NCBI GenBank assembly: GCA_012728075.1
Contig: JAAYFV010000041.1
Location: 1 to 32,047, forward strand
Length of the DNA: 32,047 nt
Direction of reading: 5' to 3'
Source: Tissierellia bacterium
GTDB taxonomy: Bacteria; Bacillota; Clostridia; Tissierellales; Tepidimicrobiaceae
The translations under genes and the position numbers were made by a program. How positions within the stretch are numbered: position 1 is the first letter of the stretch; each line of letters opens with the position of its first letter. A model generated the notes under the pieces. That model was given only the letters and a program-made list of their open reading frames with translations, did not search any database and was not told where the DNA came from. This document shows positions 8,755-16,763 of the stretch, piece after piece.

Positions 8755-10122
8755 ATGAAGAAACTAGATAGAAAAGAATTGATTTTAAATGGTATTATGT
8801 ATAAGGTAATTATTATATTATCATTACCTATTATGTTAAACAACTTTATTCAAACCCTATATAATCTTGCTGATGCCATGTGGGTTAGTAAACTAGGTTC
8901 TGTGCAGTTTGCAGCTACTTCTTTCGTATGGCCAGTAATTTTTTTATTTATCTCTTTAGGAATAGGAATTTCTGTTGCAGGTACATCTATACTATCTCAA
9001 CTGGTAGGAGCATCGGAATATGAAGAAGCCAATAGATATGCATCTCAGCTTATGGCTATATCTATGATTTTTTCAGTTATATTTGCCCTTTTAGGTTATT
9101 TTTTAAGTCCGTATATTGTAGGGTGGATGGGGGCAACTGGAGATTTAGCTAAGTATAGCAATATATATTTGCAAATTAGTTTTTTAGGATTTCCTTTTGT
9201 ATTTTTGTTTTTCAACTTTAACTCTATTATGAATGCCCAGGGAAACACCTTAGCACCAACAATATTAAGTGGCATATCTGCTATAATAAATGTAATACTA
9301 GATCCAATTTTTATATTTACATTAAATATGGGAGTAGCAGGGGCTGCTATTGCAACGGTTTTATCCCAGGCACTATTAGTGTTTGCTGGAATTTACATAC
9401 TAAAAAAACACTCCCCTATGATTAAATTGGATTTTAAGGGATTTAAGTTTAATAAAAATATGCTTAAAAAAATCGTAGAAATAGGTTTTCCTTCCACTAT
9501 AGGGCAATCAGGTGCTGCTTTAGGATTTACCGTATTAAATAGCTTTATTGCTTCTTAAGGTACTTCTACTTTGGCAGCTTTTGCAATGGTTAATAGAATA
9601 ACCTCATTGATAATGCAGCCTCCTATGGGAATTGGAGCTGCCTTAACATCTATAGTAGGTCAAAATATAGGTGCAAACCAGTTTGATAGAGTAATGGAAG
9701 CTTTTAAAAAATCTACCATAATAGTACTATCCCTTTCCATAGTGGGAACAGGATTTTTAATTTGGAAGGATAAGGGAATTATAGATTTTTTTATGCGCTC
9801 AAAGGATGATATGGAAGTAATAAATCAAGGAATTACTTTTCTTAGATATATATCTGTATCCATGCCCTTCATGGGAATGTTCAGTATATTTCAGGGATTA
9901 TTTCAAGGTTCAGGGCATACTAAATATTCAATGGCAATGGCCATAGGACGTCTTTGGTTTATTAGAATACCTATGATATTAGTATTTAAACACTTAATGA
10001 AAATTGGACCAGAAGGAATATGGTTTTCTATGAGTTTTAGCAATTTTTTAATATGTGTATATGGATATATAATATATAGGAAAGGGAAATGGAAGAAAAA
10101 GGTTATAAGGGAAGAGTATTAA
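8755..10122 (+). pseudogene. MATE transporter interrupted by one in-frame stop
   Basis: The ORF track splits this into two pieces, but they share one frame and are separated only by TAA at 9556-9558. The intact paralogue reads GFIASYGTSTMAAYGMVNR; this one reads SFIAS-stop-GTSTLAAFAMVNR, so a Tyr TAT codon has become TAA. Apart from that the 455-codon frame is complete and closely similar to the other copy, with no other damage, so the change looks recent. The second half has no evident SD before its first ATG. It could be a pseudogene, a read-through case, or a sequencing error; a nonsense mutation is simplest. It has its own SD (TTAAGGTGGG) and a downstream terminator. Confidence 0.88.
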
Positions 10123-10137
10123 TAGGCATAATTATAT

Positions 10138-10176
10138 AATAAATATCTATGATATATTCATAGGTATTTATTTTTT
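10138..10176 (+). terminator. terminator after the MATE pseudogene
   Basis: A 15-bp stem with one G-T pair (AATAAATATCTATGA with TCATAGGTATTTATT) is followed directly by TTTT. Confidence 0.75.
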
Positions 10177-10250
10177 ATCTAGAAAACCAAGCTATACTAG
10201 GTGTATAATAGTAGAAGATTTAACAATATAATTATGCGAGGAGTGTTAAC

Positions 10251-10793
10251 ATGATAAAAAGAATTAAAGTCAATTTAGATGTAGTAGAGGCAATGCTATA
10301 CTACTGGCAAGCCACAAGTGAAAAGGAAAAGGTAGGAGAGTCCTATATAATTAGTATAGGGGAATTTCCAGAAATGAAATATTTATATGGTGAAGGATTT
10401 GATAAAGAATCTGTAAGGAAGGTTTTGAGTGCTATTTCCAATAGGGAAATGTTAAATAGTGAAAGTAAAAAGGATAGAAAATATTGGAATAATAATATGT
10501 GGATGTTGGAAGATTTGGAATTCACAAATATGATGGTTGCCCCATTGAAGACATTAAATTTAAATAATTTAATTGATAAACTAAATAATGCAAATAATGC
10601 TTTTGAATATGAAGAGATAGAAGTAATATTTATCCCTGGGCATTTAGATGAATATATTATAGATGAAAACAAACTTGTAGTTAATTTTTTTAGAGTAATG
10701 CCAGATTTATATGGAGAAGGGAATGTAACTATAGCAGGTAAGGATTTAAATGATTATTTAGAAGAAAAATTATTGAAACTGGTTAGTAAATAA
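10251..10793 (+). CDS. conserved-looking hypothetical protein, 180 residues
   Basis: I do not recognise this family. The protein appears soluble and cytoplasmic, with no signal peptide or membrane segment. It is mixed acidic and basic, with an Asn-rich middle (LNLNNLIDKLNNANNAFEY) and two Trp-containing patches (YYWQATSEKEK and KYWNNNMWMLEDLEF). It has no Cys and no obvious catalytic motif. ATG has GCGAGGAG upstream, and a TATAAT lies at 10204-10209. It stands alone between the MATE pseudogene and the trpB leader; a terminator precedes it, but none is clear after it, so some read-through into the T-box leader is possible. It is probably a real gene because SD, promoter-like element and codon use agree. 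Confidence 0.7.
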   Translation: MIKRIKVNLDVVEAMLYYWQATSEKEKVGESYIISIGEFPEMKYLYGEGFDKESVRKVLSAISNREMLNSESKKDRKYWNNNMWMLEDLEFTNMMVAPLKTLNLNNLIDKLNNANNAFEYEEIEVIFIPGHLDEYIIDENKLVVNFFRVMPDLYGEGNVTIAGKDLNDYLEEKLLKLVSK

Positions 10794-10796
10794 TCC

Positions 10797-10825
10797 TTGC
10801 AAAATAGAAAATAATGATATATAAT
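10797..10825 (+). promoter_or_regulatory. promoter for the T-box/trpB transcript
   Basis: TTGCAA (10797-10802) and a perfect TATAAT (10820-10825) are separated by exactly 17 bases. This is a good vegetative promoter just ahead of the T-box leader. Confidence 0.65.
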
Positions 10826-10849
10826 TAAGCTTAATTAAAATATTGAGTT

Positions 10850-11116
10850 TAAATTCTATGTTAGGGAGTAGTAGTTAAGGTCGATTATCTACAGAGAGCT
10901 GGTGTAGGTGAGAACCTAGCGATATAGATTTTAATGAATGGACCCTATAGAAGCAGTGGGAAAGTCGAAAGATGAGTATCACTAGCCGGAAGCCAACCGT
11001 TATCTATGGACAGGACATGTTAGTGTCCCATTAAGAGTGATGCTTTTGTGCATAATTTAGGTGGTACCGTGGATTAATAACCTTCACCCTAATTTTTTAG
11101 GGTGGAGGTTTTTTTT
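10850..11116 (+). promoter_or_regulatory. T-box leader, tryptophan-specific
   Basis: A cis-acting RNA that senses uncharged tRNA and controls the downstream gene by antitermination. Stem I includes the characteristic AGAGAGCTGGTG and a GGTGAGAACC element. The specifier loop reads AATGAATGGACC, giving UGG (10939-10941), the tryptophan codon. The T-box sequence AGGTGGTACCGTGG is at 11059-11072. The terminator is AACCTTCACCCTAA with TTAGGGTGGAGGTT and a run of T (11079-11116). The specifier matches the regulated gene, trpB. Confidence 0.93.
11079..11116 (+). terminator. regulated terminator of the T-box
   Basis: A 14-bp stem with one G-U pair and a four-base loop is followed by at least six T. 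It forms when tRNA-Trp is charged; the T-box bases at 11059-11072 lie just upstream in the competing antiterminator. Confidence 0.88.
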
Positions 11117-11138
11117 ATTAAAAAAGGAGGAGAAGTAT

Positions 11139-12311
11139 ATGAAAAGATTTAATGGTTATTTTGGAGAATATGGAGGTTCCTATGTACCAGAGGACTTAAA
11201 GGAGGTGTTAAAAGAATTAGAAGAGAACTTTTATAAGTATGTGGATGATAAGGATTTTAAAGAGGAATTAAATTATTATTTTAAGGATTATGTTGGTAGA
11301 GAAAGCCCTCTATATTATGCCGAAAAATTGTCTAAATACGCTGGTGGAGCAAAGATATATTTAAAGAGAGAGGATCTTAACCATACTGGAGCTCATAAAA
11401 TAAACAATGCCATAGGACAAGCATTGTTGGCTAAGAGGATGGGTAAAAACAGAATAATAGCAGAAACGGGTGCTGGACAACATGGAGTTGCTACTGCTAC
11501 TGTGTGTGCGTTATTTGATATGGATTGTACCGTATACATGGGAGCTGTAGATGTGAAGAGACAAGAGCATAATGTATTTAGAATGGAATTATTAGGGGCT
11601 AATGTGGTACCTGTAAAAGAAGGTAATGCTACTTTAAAAGAAGCTGTGGATAAGGCGCTGGAAGACTTTGTAAAAAATGCTCATAATACTTTCTATCTAT
11701 TAGGTTCAGCTGTTGGACCTCATCCTTATCCTATTATAGTTAGGGAATTTCAAAGTATAATAGGAAAAGAGGCTAGAAAACAAATATTGGAGAAGGAAAA
11801 TAGATTACCAGATTATCTAATAGCATGTGTAGGGGGAGGGAGCAATGCCATAGGTTTATTCCATCCTTTCGTTAATGATAAAGAGGTAAAATTTATAGGA
11901 GTGGAACCTGCTGGGAAGGGAATTGATTCAGGCTATCATGCTGCTTCCATTTTAAAAGGGAAACCTGATATAATCCATGGATTTAAATGTTATACATTAG
12001 ATGAAAAAGAAACTAATATCCATTCTATAGCTGCAGGATTAGATTATCCTGGTGTAGGACCAGAGCATAGTTATTATAAGGATATAAAAAGAGCAGAATA
12101 TGTTTCTGTTACAGATAAGGAGGCATTAGACGCTTTTTATAAATTATCTAAGTTGGAAGGGGTAATACCTGCATTAGAAAGTGCCCATGGAATAGCATAT
12201 GGAATAAAATTAGCATCTACTTTACCTCAGGATAAAATAATCATAATAAACTTATCAGGAAGAGGAGATAAAGATATAAATCAAATAATGGATATGAGAA
12301 ATATAATTTGA
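11139..12311 (+). CDS. trpB: tryptophan synthase beta subunit
   Basis: PLP enzyme that joins indole to serine to make tryptophan. The 390 residues match the TrpB1 family. Motifs: [13 protein letters not shown] with the PLP lysine at 87, AETGAGQHG with Glu109, GGGSNAIG binding the PLP phosphate, and LESAHG. The ORF track starts at 11061 within the T-box; the true start is ATG 11139, preceded by AAAGGAGGAG. No trpA or other trp gene lies in the window, and a strong terminator follows. A lone trpB under Trp control suggests indole salvage or an alpha subunit elsewhere. Confidence 0.95.
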   Translation: MKRFNGYFGEYGGSYVPEDLKEVLKELEENFYKYVDDKDFKEELNYYFKDYVGRESPLYYAEKLSKYAGGAKIYLKREDLNHTGAHKINNAIGQALLAKRMGKNRIIAETGAGQHGVATATVCALFDMDCTVYMGAVDVKRQEHNVFRMELLGANVVPVKEGNATLKEAVDKALEDFVKNAHNTFYLLGSAVGPHPYPIIVREFQSIIGKEARKQILEKENRLPDYLIACVGGGSNAIGLFHPFVNDKEVKFIGVEPAGKGIDSGYHAASILKGKPDIIHGFKCYTLDEKETNIHSIAAGLDYPGVGPEHSYYKDIKRAEYVSVTDKEALDAFYKLSKLEGVIPALESAHGIAYGIKLASTLPQDKIIIINLSGRGDKDINQIMDMRNII

Positions 12312-12315
12312 AGAG

Positions 12316-12372
12316 AAACATAAAGGGCATCTATTGTATATGTAAATAGATGCCCTTTATGTTTACACTTTT
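12316..12372 (+). terminator. terminator after trpB
   Basis: A perfect 20-bp stem (AAACATAAAGGGCATCTATT and its complement) with a nine-base loop lies immediately after the trpB stop. Confidence 0.88.
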
Positions 12373-12517
12373 TAAGGCTTTTATAAGATTGGGGATATAG
12401 TGTTGAGGGCTACTTTTGACATGGAACAACCTTCTTGATTTAAATATAATATATGTTGTTGAATAGGTCAAGCATATTACAATATTATATGACAATTTTA
12501 TTTTAACACATAAACCT

Positions 12518-12557
12518 TGCCACTAACTCATGACTGAAGTCACAAGTGGGCGTGGCA
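12518..12557 (-). repeat. IS200/IS605-like hairpin end, solo remnant
   Basis: Outer arms TGCCAC and GTGGCA enclose an inner hairpin, TGAC-TGAA-GTCA. Read on the minus strand, CCCACTTGTGACTTCAGTC followed by ATGAGTTAGTGGC resembles the subterminal structured end found downstream of tnpB genes in Clostridia. No transposase or tnpB is nearby, so it would be a leftover or non-autonomous end. The identification is from memory of such ends. Confidence 0.4.
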
Positions 12558-12697
12558 TTTTATCAAATTGGTATATTTACGGTTTTGGTTATTATGCTAA
12601 TTATATTATCTTAAAAAAGAGTCTAATTTAATTAAGATAAAATAGTTAATTTTAGTTATAAAAGGGTAAGGATAATATAGAATATTTAGACGAAAGG

Positions 12698-13198
12698 ATG
12701 AGTGAATTGTTACAAGAAGAACTGAATATTATTAGTCAGGCTATATTAAATGAGGTAGAAGGTTATGAATTTTACCAGATGGCAGCAAATCAAGCTGGAA
12801 CTAAAAGTAGTAAAGATGCTTTCATGGAACTAGCCAATGAAGAGTTAAAACATGTAGAGTTTTTAGAAGAATTATTTGATAAAATAAAAAAGGATGAAGG
12901 TGACGATTTTAAATTAGCTTTTGATGTAGCTCCCCCTTCTCCAGATATCTATAATTGGGAAAAGGTAGATAAGGAATACACTAGTCTAGCCATGTCTGTG
13001 TTTAGCATTGGGATACAGATGGAAAAAGCATCTATTCAATTCTACGAAGAGGCTAAATCCAAGACTCAAATTGAAGAAGCCAAAAAGCTATATGATCTAT
13101 TAATAAAATGGGAGAAGGTACATTTGGAGCAATTTACAGAACAGTATAATATATACAAGGATGAATGGTGGGCAGACCAAAATTTTGCACCGTTTTAG
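12698..13198 (+). CDS. ferritin-like (rubrerythrin-type) diiron protein
   Basis: Probable diiron protein of the ferritin-like/rubrerythrin group, likely handling peroxide or iron in an anaerobe. In 166 residues two helix pairs carry the ligand pattern: NEVEGYEFYQMA then NEELKHVEFLEEL, and QMEKASIQFYEEA then WEKVHLEQF, each with Glu followed by ExxH. There is no C-terminal rubredoxin domain, so it is the erythrin-only form. The ATG at 12698 abuts its SD-like GAAAGG with no spacing. TTG at 12707 has better spacing and would remove three residues. It is monocistronic, followed by a terminator. The actual substrate is not shown by the sequence. Confidence 0.82.
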   Translation: MSELLQEELNIISQAILNEVEGYEFYQMAANQAGTKSSKDAFMELANEELKHVEFLEELFDKIKKDEGDDFKLAFDVAPPSPDIYNWEKVDKEYTSLAMSVFSIGIQMEKASIQFYEEAKSKTQIEEAKKLYDLLIKWEKVHLEQFTEQYNIYKDEWWADQNFAPF

Positions 13199-13205
13199 TA
13201 TAGTC

Positions 13206-13245
13206 ATAAAAGAGAGTTGCTTGTGCAATTCTCTTTTATATTATT
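13206..13245 (+). terminator. terminator after the ferritin-like gene
   Basis: A 15-bp stem with one G-T pair (ATAAAAGAGAGTTGC with GCAATTCTCTTTTAT) and a four-base loop follows the stop closely. Confidence 0.8.
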
Positions 13246-13299
13246 AATCCATATTAGATAGAAAATAGAATATATACTATAAGTTTTAGAGGTGATATA

Positions 13300-13665
13300 G
13301 TGGAAAGCTTGAAACAATTTAGTGTAATATTGATTATTCTTTTTTCAGGACAGATTATTCAGCAAAAAACTAGTATACCTATTCCAGGAACAGTACTAGG
13401 TATGATTATATTATTGTTTTTACTTATGACTAGAATTATCAAGATAGAAAAAATAGAAAGGATAACCAATATATTATTGGAACATTTAACCTTATTCTTT
13501 GTACCTGTAAGCGTAGGAATAATAAATGTATTTGATAAGATAAAGGATACATGGCTACCCCTTTTGATTATAATATTTGTTTCTACTCTGGTAGTCATGA
13601 TAGTAACAGGATTGACCATTCAAATATTGAACAAACATACTGATAAGTCTAAGAAAGGAGCTTAA
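13300..13665 (+). CDS. CidA/LrgA family membrane protein
   Basis: Small membrane protein of the CidA/LrgA family, described as holin-like in staphylococci and linked to autolysis and, in other bacteria, to export of small metabolites such as pyruvate. The 121 residues form four hydrophobic segments. The family signature is visible as FSGQIIQQKTSIPIPGTVLG then MIILLFLL, with LFFVPVSVGI in the third segment. The start is GTG, with AGAGGTGAT upstream. The stop is four bases before the lrgB-like start, so the two are co-translated. The pairing with LrgB confirms the family; Cid versus Lrg cannot be decided. Confidence 0.9.
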   Translation: MESLKQFSVILIILFSGQIIQQKTSIPIPGTVLGMIILLFLLMTRIIKIEKIERITNILLEHLTLFFVPVSVGIINVFDKIKDTWLPLLIIIFVSTLVVMIVTGLTIQILNKHTDKSKKGA

Positions 13666-13668
13666 TAT

Positions 13669-14364
13669 ATGGGGATGTATTTAGACACCCCTTTATTTGG
13701 GGTAAGTATATCTATAATAGCATTTTTTATAGGTATTTATATAAATAAAAAGACCAACAAGGGGATACTAAATCCTTTAATAGTATCTTCTATTATCATA
13801 ATAGGCTTTTTACTATATTTTGATATAGATTATGAAATATATAATAAGGGAGGAAGCATGATCAGCTTTTTCATAGCTCCTGCCACAGTGGTATTGGCAG
13901 TTCCCCTTTATAAAAATATAAGATTATTAAAGGGAAAATGGTTTAATGTATTGACTGGTATAACCTTGGGGAGCTTAGCAGGGCTGTTTTCCATATATAT
14001 ATTAAGTAAGCTGTTTAAAATAGAAGCTACTGTAATGATATCCTTATTCCCTAAGTCCACCACAGCAGCTATTTCCATGGAAATAGCAGAGCATATTGGC
14101 GGTATTCCAGCCTTGGCATTAGCCTTTACAGTGTTAACAGGGAATATTGGATATTTTATGGCTGAATATATATTCAAATGGTTTAATATAGAGGATAAGA
14201 TGTCCAAAGGTTTAGCCTTAGGCACTACAGCCCATGTTCTAGGAACGGCTAAGGCCATGGAATTAGGGGAGACGGAAGGAGCCTTAAGCTCTTTAGCCAT
14301 AACTGTAGCAGGTATAGTATCGGTATTTTTGATCCCTTGGTTTATGAAGCTTTTATCCCTATGA
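13669..14364 (+). CDS. CidB/LrgB family membrane protein
   Basis: Polytopic partner of the upstream CidA/LrgA protein. The 231 residues match the family. Signature stretches are FFIAPATVVLAVPLYKN near residue 65, LFPKSTTAAISMEIAEHIGG at about 125-144, and LGTTAHVLGTAKAMELGE at about 183-200. AAAGGAG sits at a normal distance before ATG. It lies at the end of a two-gene operon; the next GTG-started fragment follows 25 bases later without a terminator. Confidence 0.92.
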   Translation: MGMYLDTPLFGVSISIIAFFIGIYINKKTNKGILNPLIVSSIIIIGFLLYFDIDYEIYNKGGSMISFFIAPATVVLAVPLYKNIRLLKGKWFNVLTGITLGSLAGLFSIYILSKLFKIEATVMISLFPKSTTAAISMEIAEHIGGIPALALAFTVLTGNIGYFMAEYIFKWFNIEDKMSKGLALGTTAHVLGTAKAMELGETEGALSSLAITVAGIVSVFLIPWFMKLLSL

Positions 14365-14389
14365 ACACCTACTTAAAGGATGTGATTAT

Positions 14390-14608
14390 GTGGAGAAGAA
14401 TATATTTATTACAGGAATTACTGGTACCATGGGAGGTGAAGGATTTAAACAATTATTAAATAGGCAGGATAGGTTTAATATCATATCCTTAGTAAGACCT
14501 TCTAATAAGAATAAAAAACTATTAAAACCCTATTTAAATAATCCTAATATAAAAATCATATTGATACTATTTAATGTGATTTTAGATACCAGGCCACTGG
14601 TGCCCTGA
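14390..14608 (+). pseudogene. Rossmann-fold NAD(P) epimerase/reductase remnant
   Basis: The first 58 or so codons encode a clear N-terminal NAD(P)-binding half-domain of an epimerase/SDR protein: NIFITGITGTMGGEGFKQLL (GxxGxxG) and a second strand IISLVRPSNKNKKL. The frame then runs into unrelated-looking residues and stops at 72 codons, where the family needs 250 or more. In 14570-14740 two other frames stay open (containing ATGALSVKLLPGIMGKLLKK and WNYGKIAEKNPFFAQVWYP), which may derive from lost C-terminal parts, but I cannot assign either. The GTG start has AAAGGATG upstream. It is probably a large internal deletion plus frameshift. Confidence 0.65.
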
Positions 14609-14782
14609 GTGTGAAGCTTCTTCCTGGAATTATGGGAAAATTGCTGAAAAAAATCCATTTTTTGCTCAAGTTTGGTATCCTATCTATTCAGAAAGAGAAA
14701 AAAATTATTAGTATAAGGATATACTATAACTGTAAAAAATAGCAAACTATGATATTATATATTATATAGGAGGAGGGAAATT

Positions 14783-15340
14783 ATGAAAAAGGAGATTGTT
14801 GAATGGATAAAAGCTATAGGTATGACTTTAATAGTAGGTTTTATTATCACCTCCTTTATAGGTGGAACTAGAGTTCATGGTAGTTCTATGAATCCAACTT
14901 TGGCTCAAGATGATTTTTTAATTACCTTTAATAATATAAAAAATATAGATAGAGGAGATATTATTATTGCAAATACGGATTTAGAGATTACCTCAGAGGA
15001 TTTAAAGGACCTAGCACCTTTAAGCAAGTTAAAAGCAGGTAGTACTAAAAAGGTAATAAAGCGAGTAATTGCTGTAGAAGGAGATAGCTTAATAATCAAA
15101 GATGGAAGGGTATATCTAAATGGGGAAGAGCTAAGGGAAAACTATATTAATGGAAATGAAACCTTTGGTGATTTGATCATAGAAAGGATCCCTAAAGGAA
15201 AGGTATTTGTCATGGGAGATAATCGAGGTAATAGTCTAGATAGCAGAGATGAAAGGATTGGATTGGTAGATAGGGATGATGTAGTAGGAAAGGCAGTTTT
15301 TCGCCTATTTCCCTTTTCAAAATTTGGTTTATTAAAATAA
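14783..15340 (+). CDS. lepB: type I signal peptidase
   Basis: Membrane-bound protease that removes signal peptides from secreted proteins. The 185 residues are typical of the Gram-positive form. One N-terminal membrane anchor (about 11-28) is followed by the catalytic serine motif GSSMNPTL (Ser35), the general-base motif KRVIAVEGD (Lys93) and [12 protein letters not shown]. The ATG is preceded by AGGAGGAGGG. msrA follows 22 bases later with its own SD, so the two probably form an operon. Confidence 0.93.
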   Translation: MKKEIVEWIKAIGMTLIVGFIITSFIGGTRVHGSSMNPTLAQDDFLITFNNIKNIDRGDIIIANTDLEITSEDLKDLAPLSKLKAGSTKKVIKRVIAVEGDSLIIKDGRVYLNGEELRENYINGNETFGDLIIERIPKGKVFVMGDNRGNSLDSRDERIGLVDRDDVVGKAVFRLFPFSKFGLLK

Positions 15341-15362
15341 TCAATATAAAGGAGATGGAAAT

Positions 15363-15839
15363 ATGAAGGAAATAGTATTAGCAGGAGGTTGTTTTTGGGG
15401 AATAGAAGAATATATGTCTAGAATAGATGGGGTAGTAGATACAAAAGTTGGTTATGCTAATGGTATAGTAGAGAACCCTACCTATGAACAAGTATGTACC
15501 AATACTACTGGGCACGCTGAAGCATGCTATGTCAAATTCGATGAAAATATAATATCCTTAGAAGAATTGTTAAATAAATATTGGAATATAATTGATCCAA
15601 CTCTTCTAAATAGACAAGGCCCAGATATTGGTAGTCAATATAGGACGGGTATATACTATATAGACGAAAAAGATTTACCTACTATAATGAAGTCCTTTGA
15701 AGAACAGAAGAAAAAATATAATGAGCCAATAGTTACAGAAGTAGAGCCTTTGAAAACTTTTTATGAGGCTGAAGAATATCATCAAAAATATCTAAAAAAG
15801 AATCCAGGAGGTTATTGTCATATAAATCTAGATGCCTAA
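15363..15839 (+). CDS. msrA: peptide methionine (S)-sulfoxide reductase
   Basis: Repairs oxidised methionine (S-sulfoxide) in proteins, using thioredoxin-type reductants. The 158 residues match the short MsrA family. The N-terminal [11 protein letters not shown] carries the catalytic Cys10. GQYRT-like [19 protein letters not shown] and the C-terminal GGYCHINLD are present; Cys in that tail may resolve the disulfide. SD AAAGGAGATGG precedes ATG. It shares a bidirectional terminator with the minus-strand HAD gene. Confidence 0.95.
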   Translation: MKEIVLAGGCFWGIEEYMSRIDGVVDTKVGYANGIVENPTYEQVCTNTTGHAEACYVKFDENIISLEELLNKYWNIIDPTLLNRQGPDIGSQYRTGIYYIDEKDLPTIMKSFEEQKKKYNEPIVTEVEPLKTFYEAEEYHQKYLKKNPGGYCHINLDA

Positions 15840-15844
15840 TAATG

Positions 15845-15890
15845 AAATAGCTATCCATTAGGTATACCTAATGGATAGCTATTTATTATG
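15845..15890. terminator. bidirectional terminator between msrA and HAD gene
   Basis: A perfect 40-base palindrome (AAATAGCTATCCATTAGGTA and its complement) lies between convergent genes, with TATTT on the plus side and A-rich sequence on the other, so it can serve both strands. Confidence 0.85.
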
Positions 15891-15898
15891 GTAAAAGA

Positions 15899-16546
15899 TT
15901 ATTCAAATAGTTTTTCTATAATATCCAAGTTTAATTCATCAAAATTTGAAATTACTAAATCTGCTTGGGACAGATCCTGCTCTCCTGAACCAGGATTTTT
16001 AAGACCAATACATTTCATCCCAGCAGCTTTGGCTGCTACAACTCCATTTTTAGCATCTTCAATTACTAAGCAATCCGATGGTTTAATTCCCATTTCTTTT
16101 ACAGCTTTTAAAAATATCTCTGGATGAGGCTTTCCATGGATAACATCATCACCACTTATGGATACTTTAAAATATCTATCCAATTTAAATCGATCCATCA
16201 CTAGATCTACTATTTTCCTATTATTTGAAGAGGCCAATCCCATTATGTATCCTTTATCATGGAGAGTTTTTATAAATTGTTCAAAATTATCTACTAGTTT
16301 AACTAGATGAATATTTTCAATAAATCGCTTTCTCTTAATATCAATGATTTCCTCTAAAGATTTTTCAATATTAAATTTGTCTTTTAGTATACTCCACATG
16401 TGATAATCCGTAGTACCTATAAGAGCATTATGTTCTTCTTTGGTCATCTTTCCTCCTAATTCTTCTAATAATTCCATTTCCAATTTTTGATGTAAAGGTT
16501 CGCTATCGATTATAACCCCATCCATATCAAATATAATTCCTTTCAA
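15899..16546 (-). CDS. HAD-family phosphatase, beta-phosphoglucomutase-like
   Basis: Haloacid dehalogenase superfamily hydrolase acting on a small phosphorylated metabolite. In 215 residues the motifs are FDMDGVIIDSEP (nucleophile Asp7, acid/base Asp9), LASSNNRK for motif II, GKPHPEIFL for motif III with Lys, and VIEDAKNGVVAA for motif IV. The helical cap between residues 15 and 85 places it in the subfamily of beta-phosphoglucomutase and related phosphatases. The start is TTG with AAGGAGTGG upstream. It is monocistronic and convergent with msrA. The exact substrate cannot be inferred. Confidence 0.88.
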   Translation of the reverse strand: MKGIIFDMDGVIIDSEPLHQKLEMELLEELGGKMTKEEHNALIGTTDYHMWSILKDKFNIEKSLEEIIDIKRKRFIENIHLVKLVDNFEQFIKTLHDKGYIMGLASSNNRKIVDLVMDRFKLDRYFKVSISGDDVIHGKPHPEIFLKAVKEMGIKPSDCLVIEDAKNGVVAAKAAGMKCIGLKNPGSGEQDLSQADLVISNFDELNLDIIEKLFE

Positions 16547-16691
16547 TTTACCACTCCTTATCCATTGATTATAGAAGAAATATTTAATATAATACTAGAT
16601 GTTGTCTTTTAAAAATATGTCTAAAATTGAATATACACTATATTTGAATATAAGTCAAAATTATCTCAATAATCATCATCCCAACATATTG

Positions 16692-16738
16692 ACACAACAT
16701 ATAGAGCTTTGATAATATATATATACAATATATTGTAA
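16692..16738 (+). promoter_or_regulatory. pair of NrdR boxes before nrdD
   Basis: Two 16-base sites match the NrdR consensus acaCwAtATaTwGtgt: ACACAACATATAGAGC (16692-16707) and ATACAATATATTGTAA (16723-16738). Their equivalent C positions are 31 bases apart, three helical turns, the usual spacing for NrdR pairs. They lie just upstream of the nrdD SD. This implies repression by dATP-loaded NrdR, which is not encoded in the window. Confidence 0.75.
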
Positions 16739-16763
16739 TATATCTAAAATTGGGGGTAATAAA

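Larger units (their letters stand above)
12312..12697 (+). other. 386-base gap: terminator and IS605-like hairpin
   Basis: The gap contains the trpB terminator, a structured inverted repeat at 12518-12557 (listed separately), and otherwise AT-rich sequence. No ORF of interest or RNA gene is seen. A TTGACA at 12416 and TATAAT at 12445 are 23 bases apart, too far for a normal promoter. Confidence 0.5.

Noticed and set aside
11061-11138. Upstream 26 residues of the trpB ORF
   Set aside because: They lie over the T-box and its terminator; ATG 11139 has the SD and matches the TrpB N-terminus.
12416-12450. TTGACA and TATAAT as a promoter before the ferritin-like gene
   Set aside because: The spacing is 23 bases, outside the working range, and the gene is about 250 bases further on.
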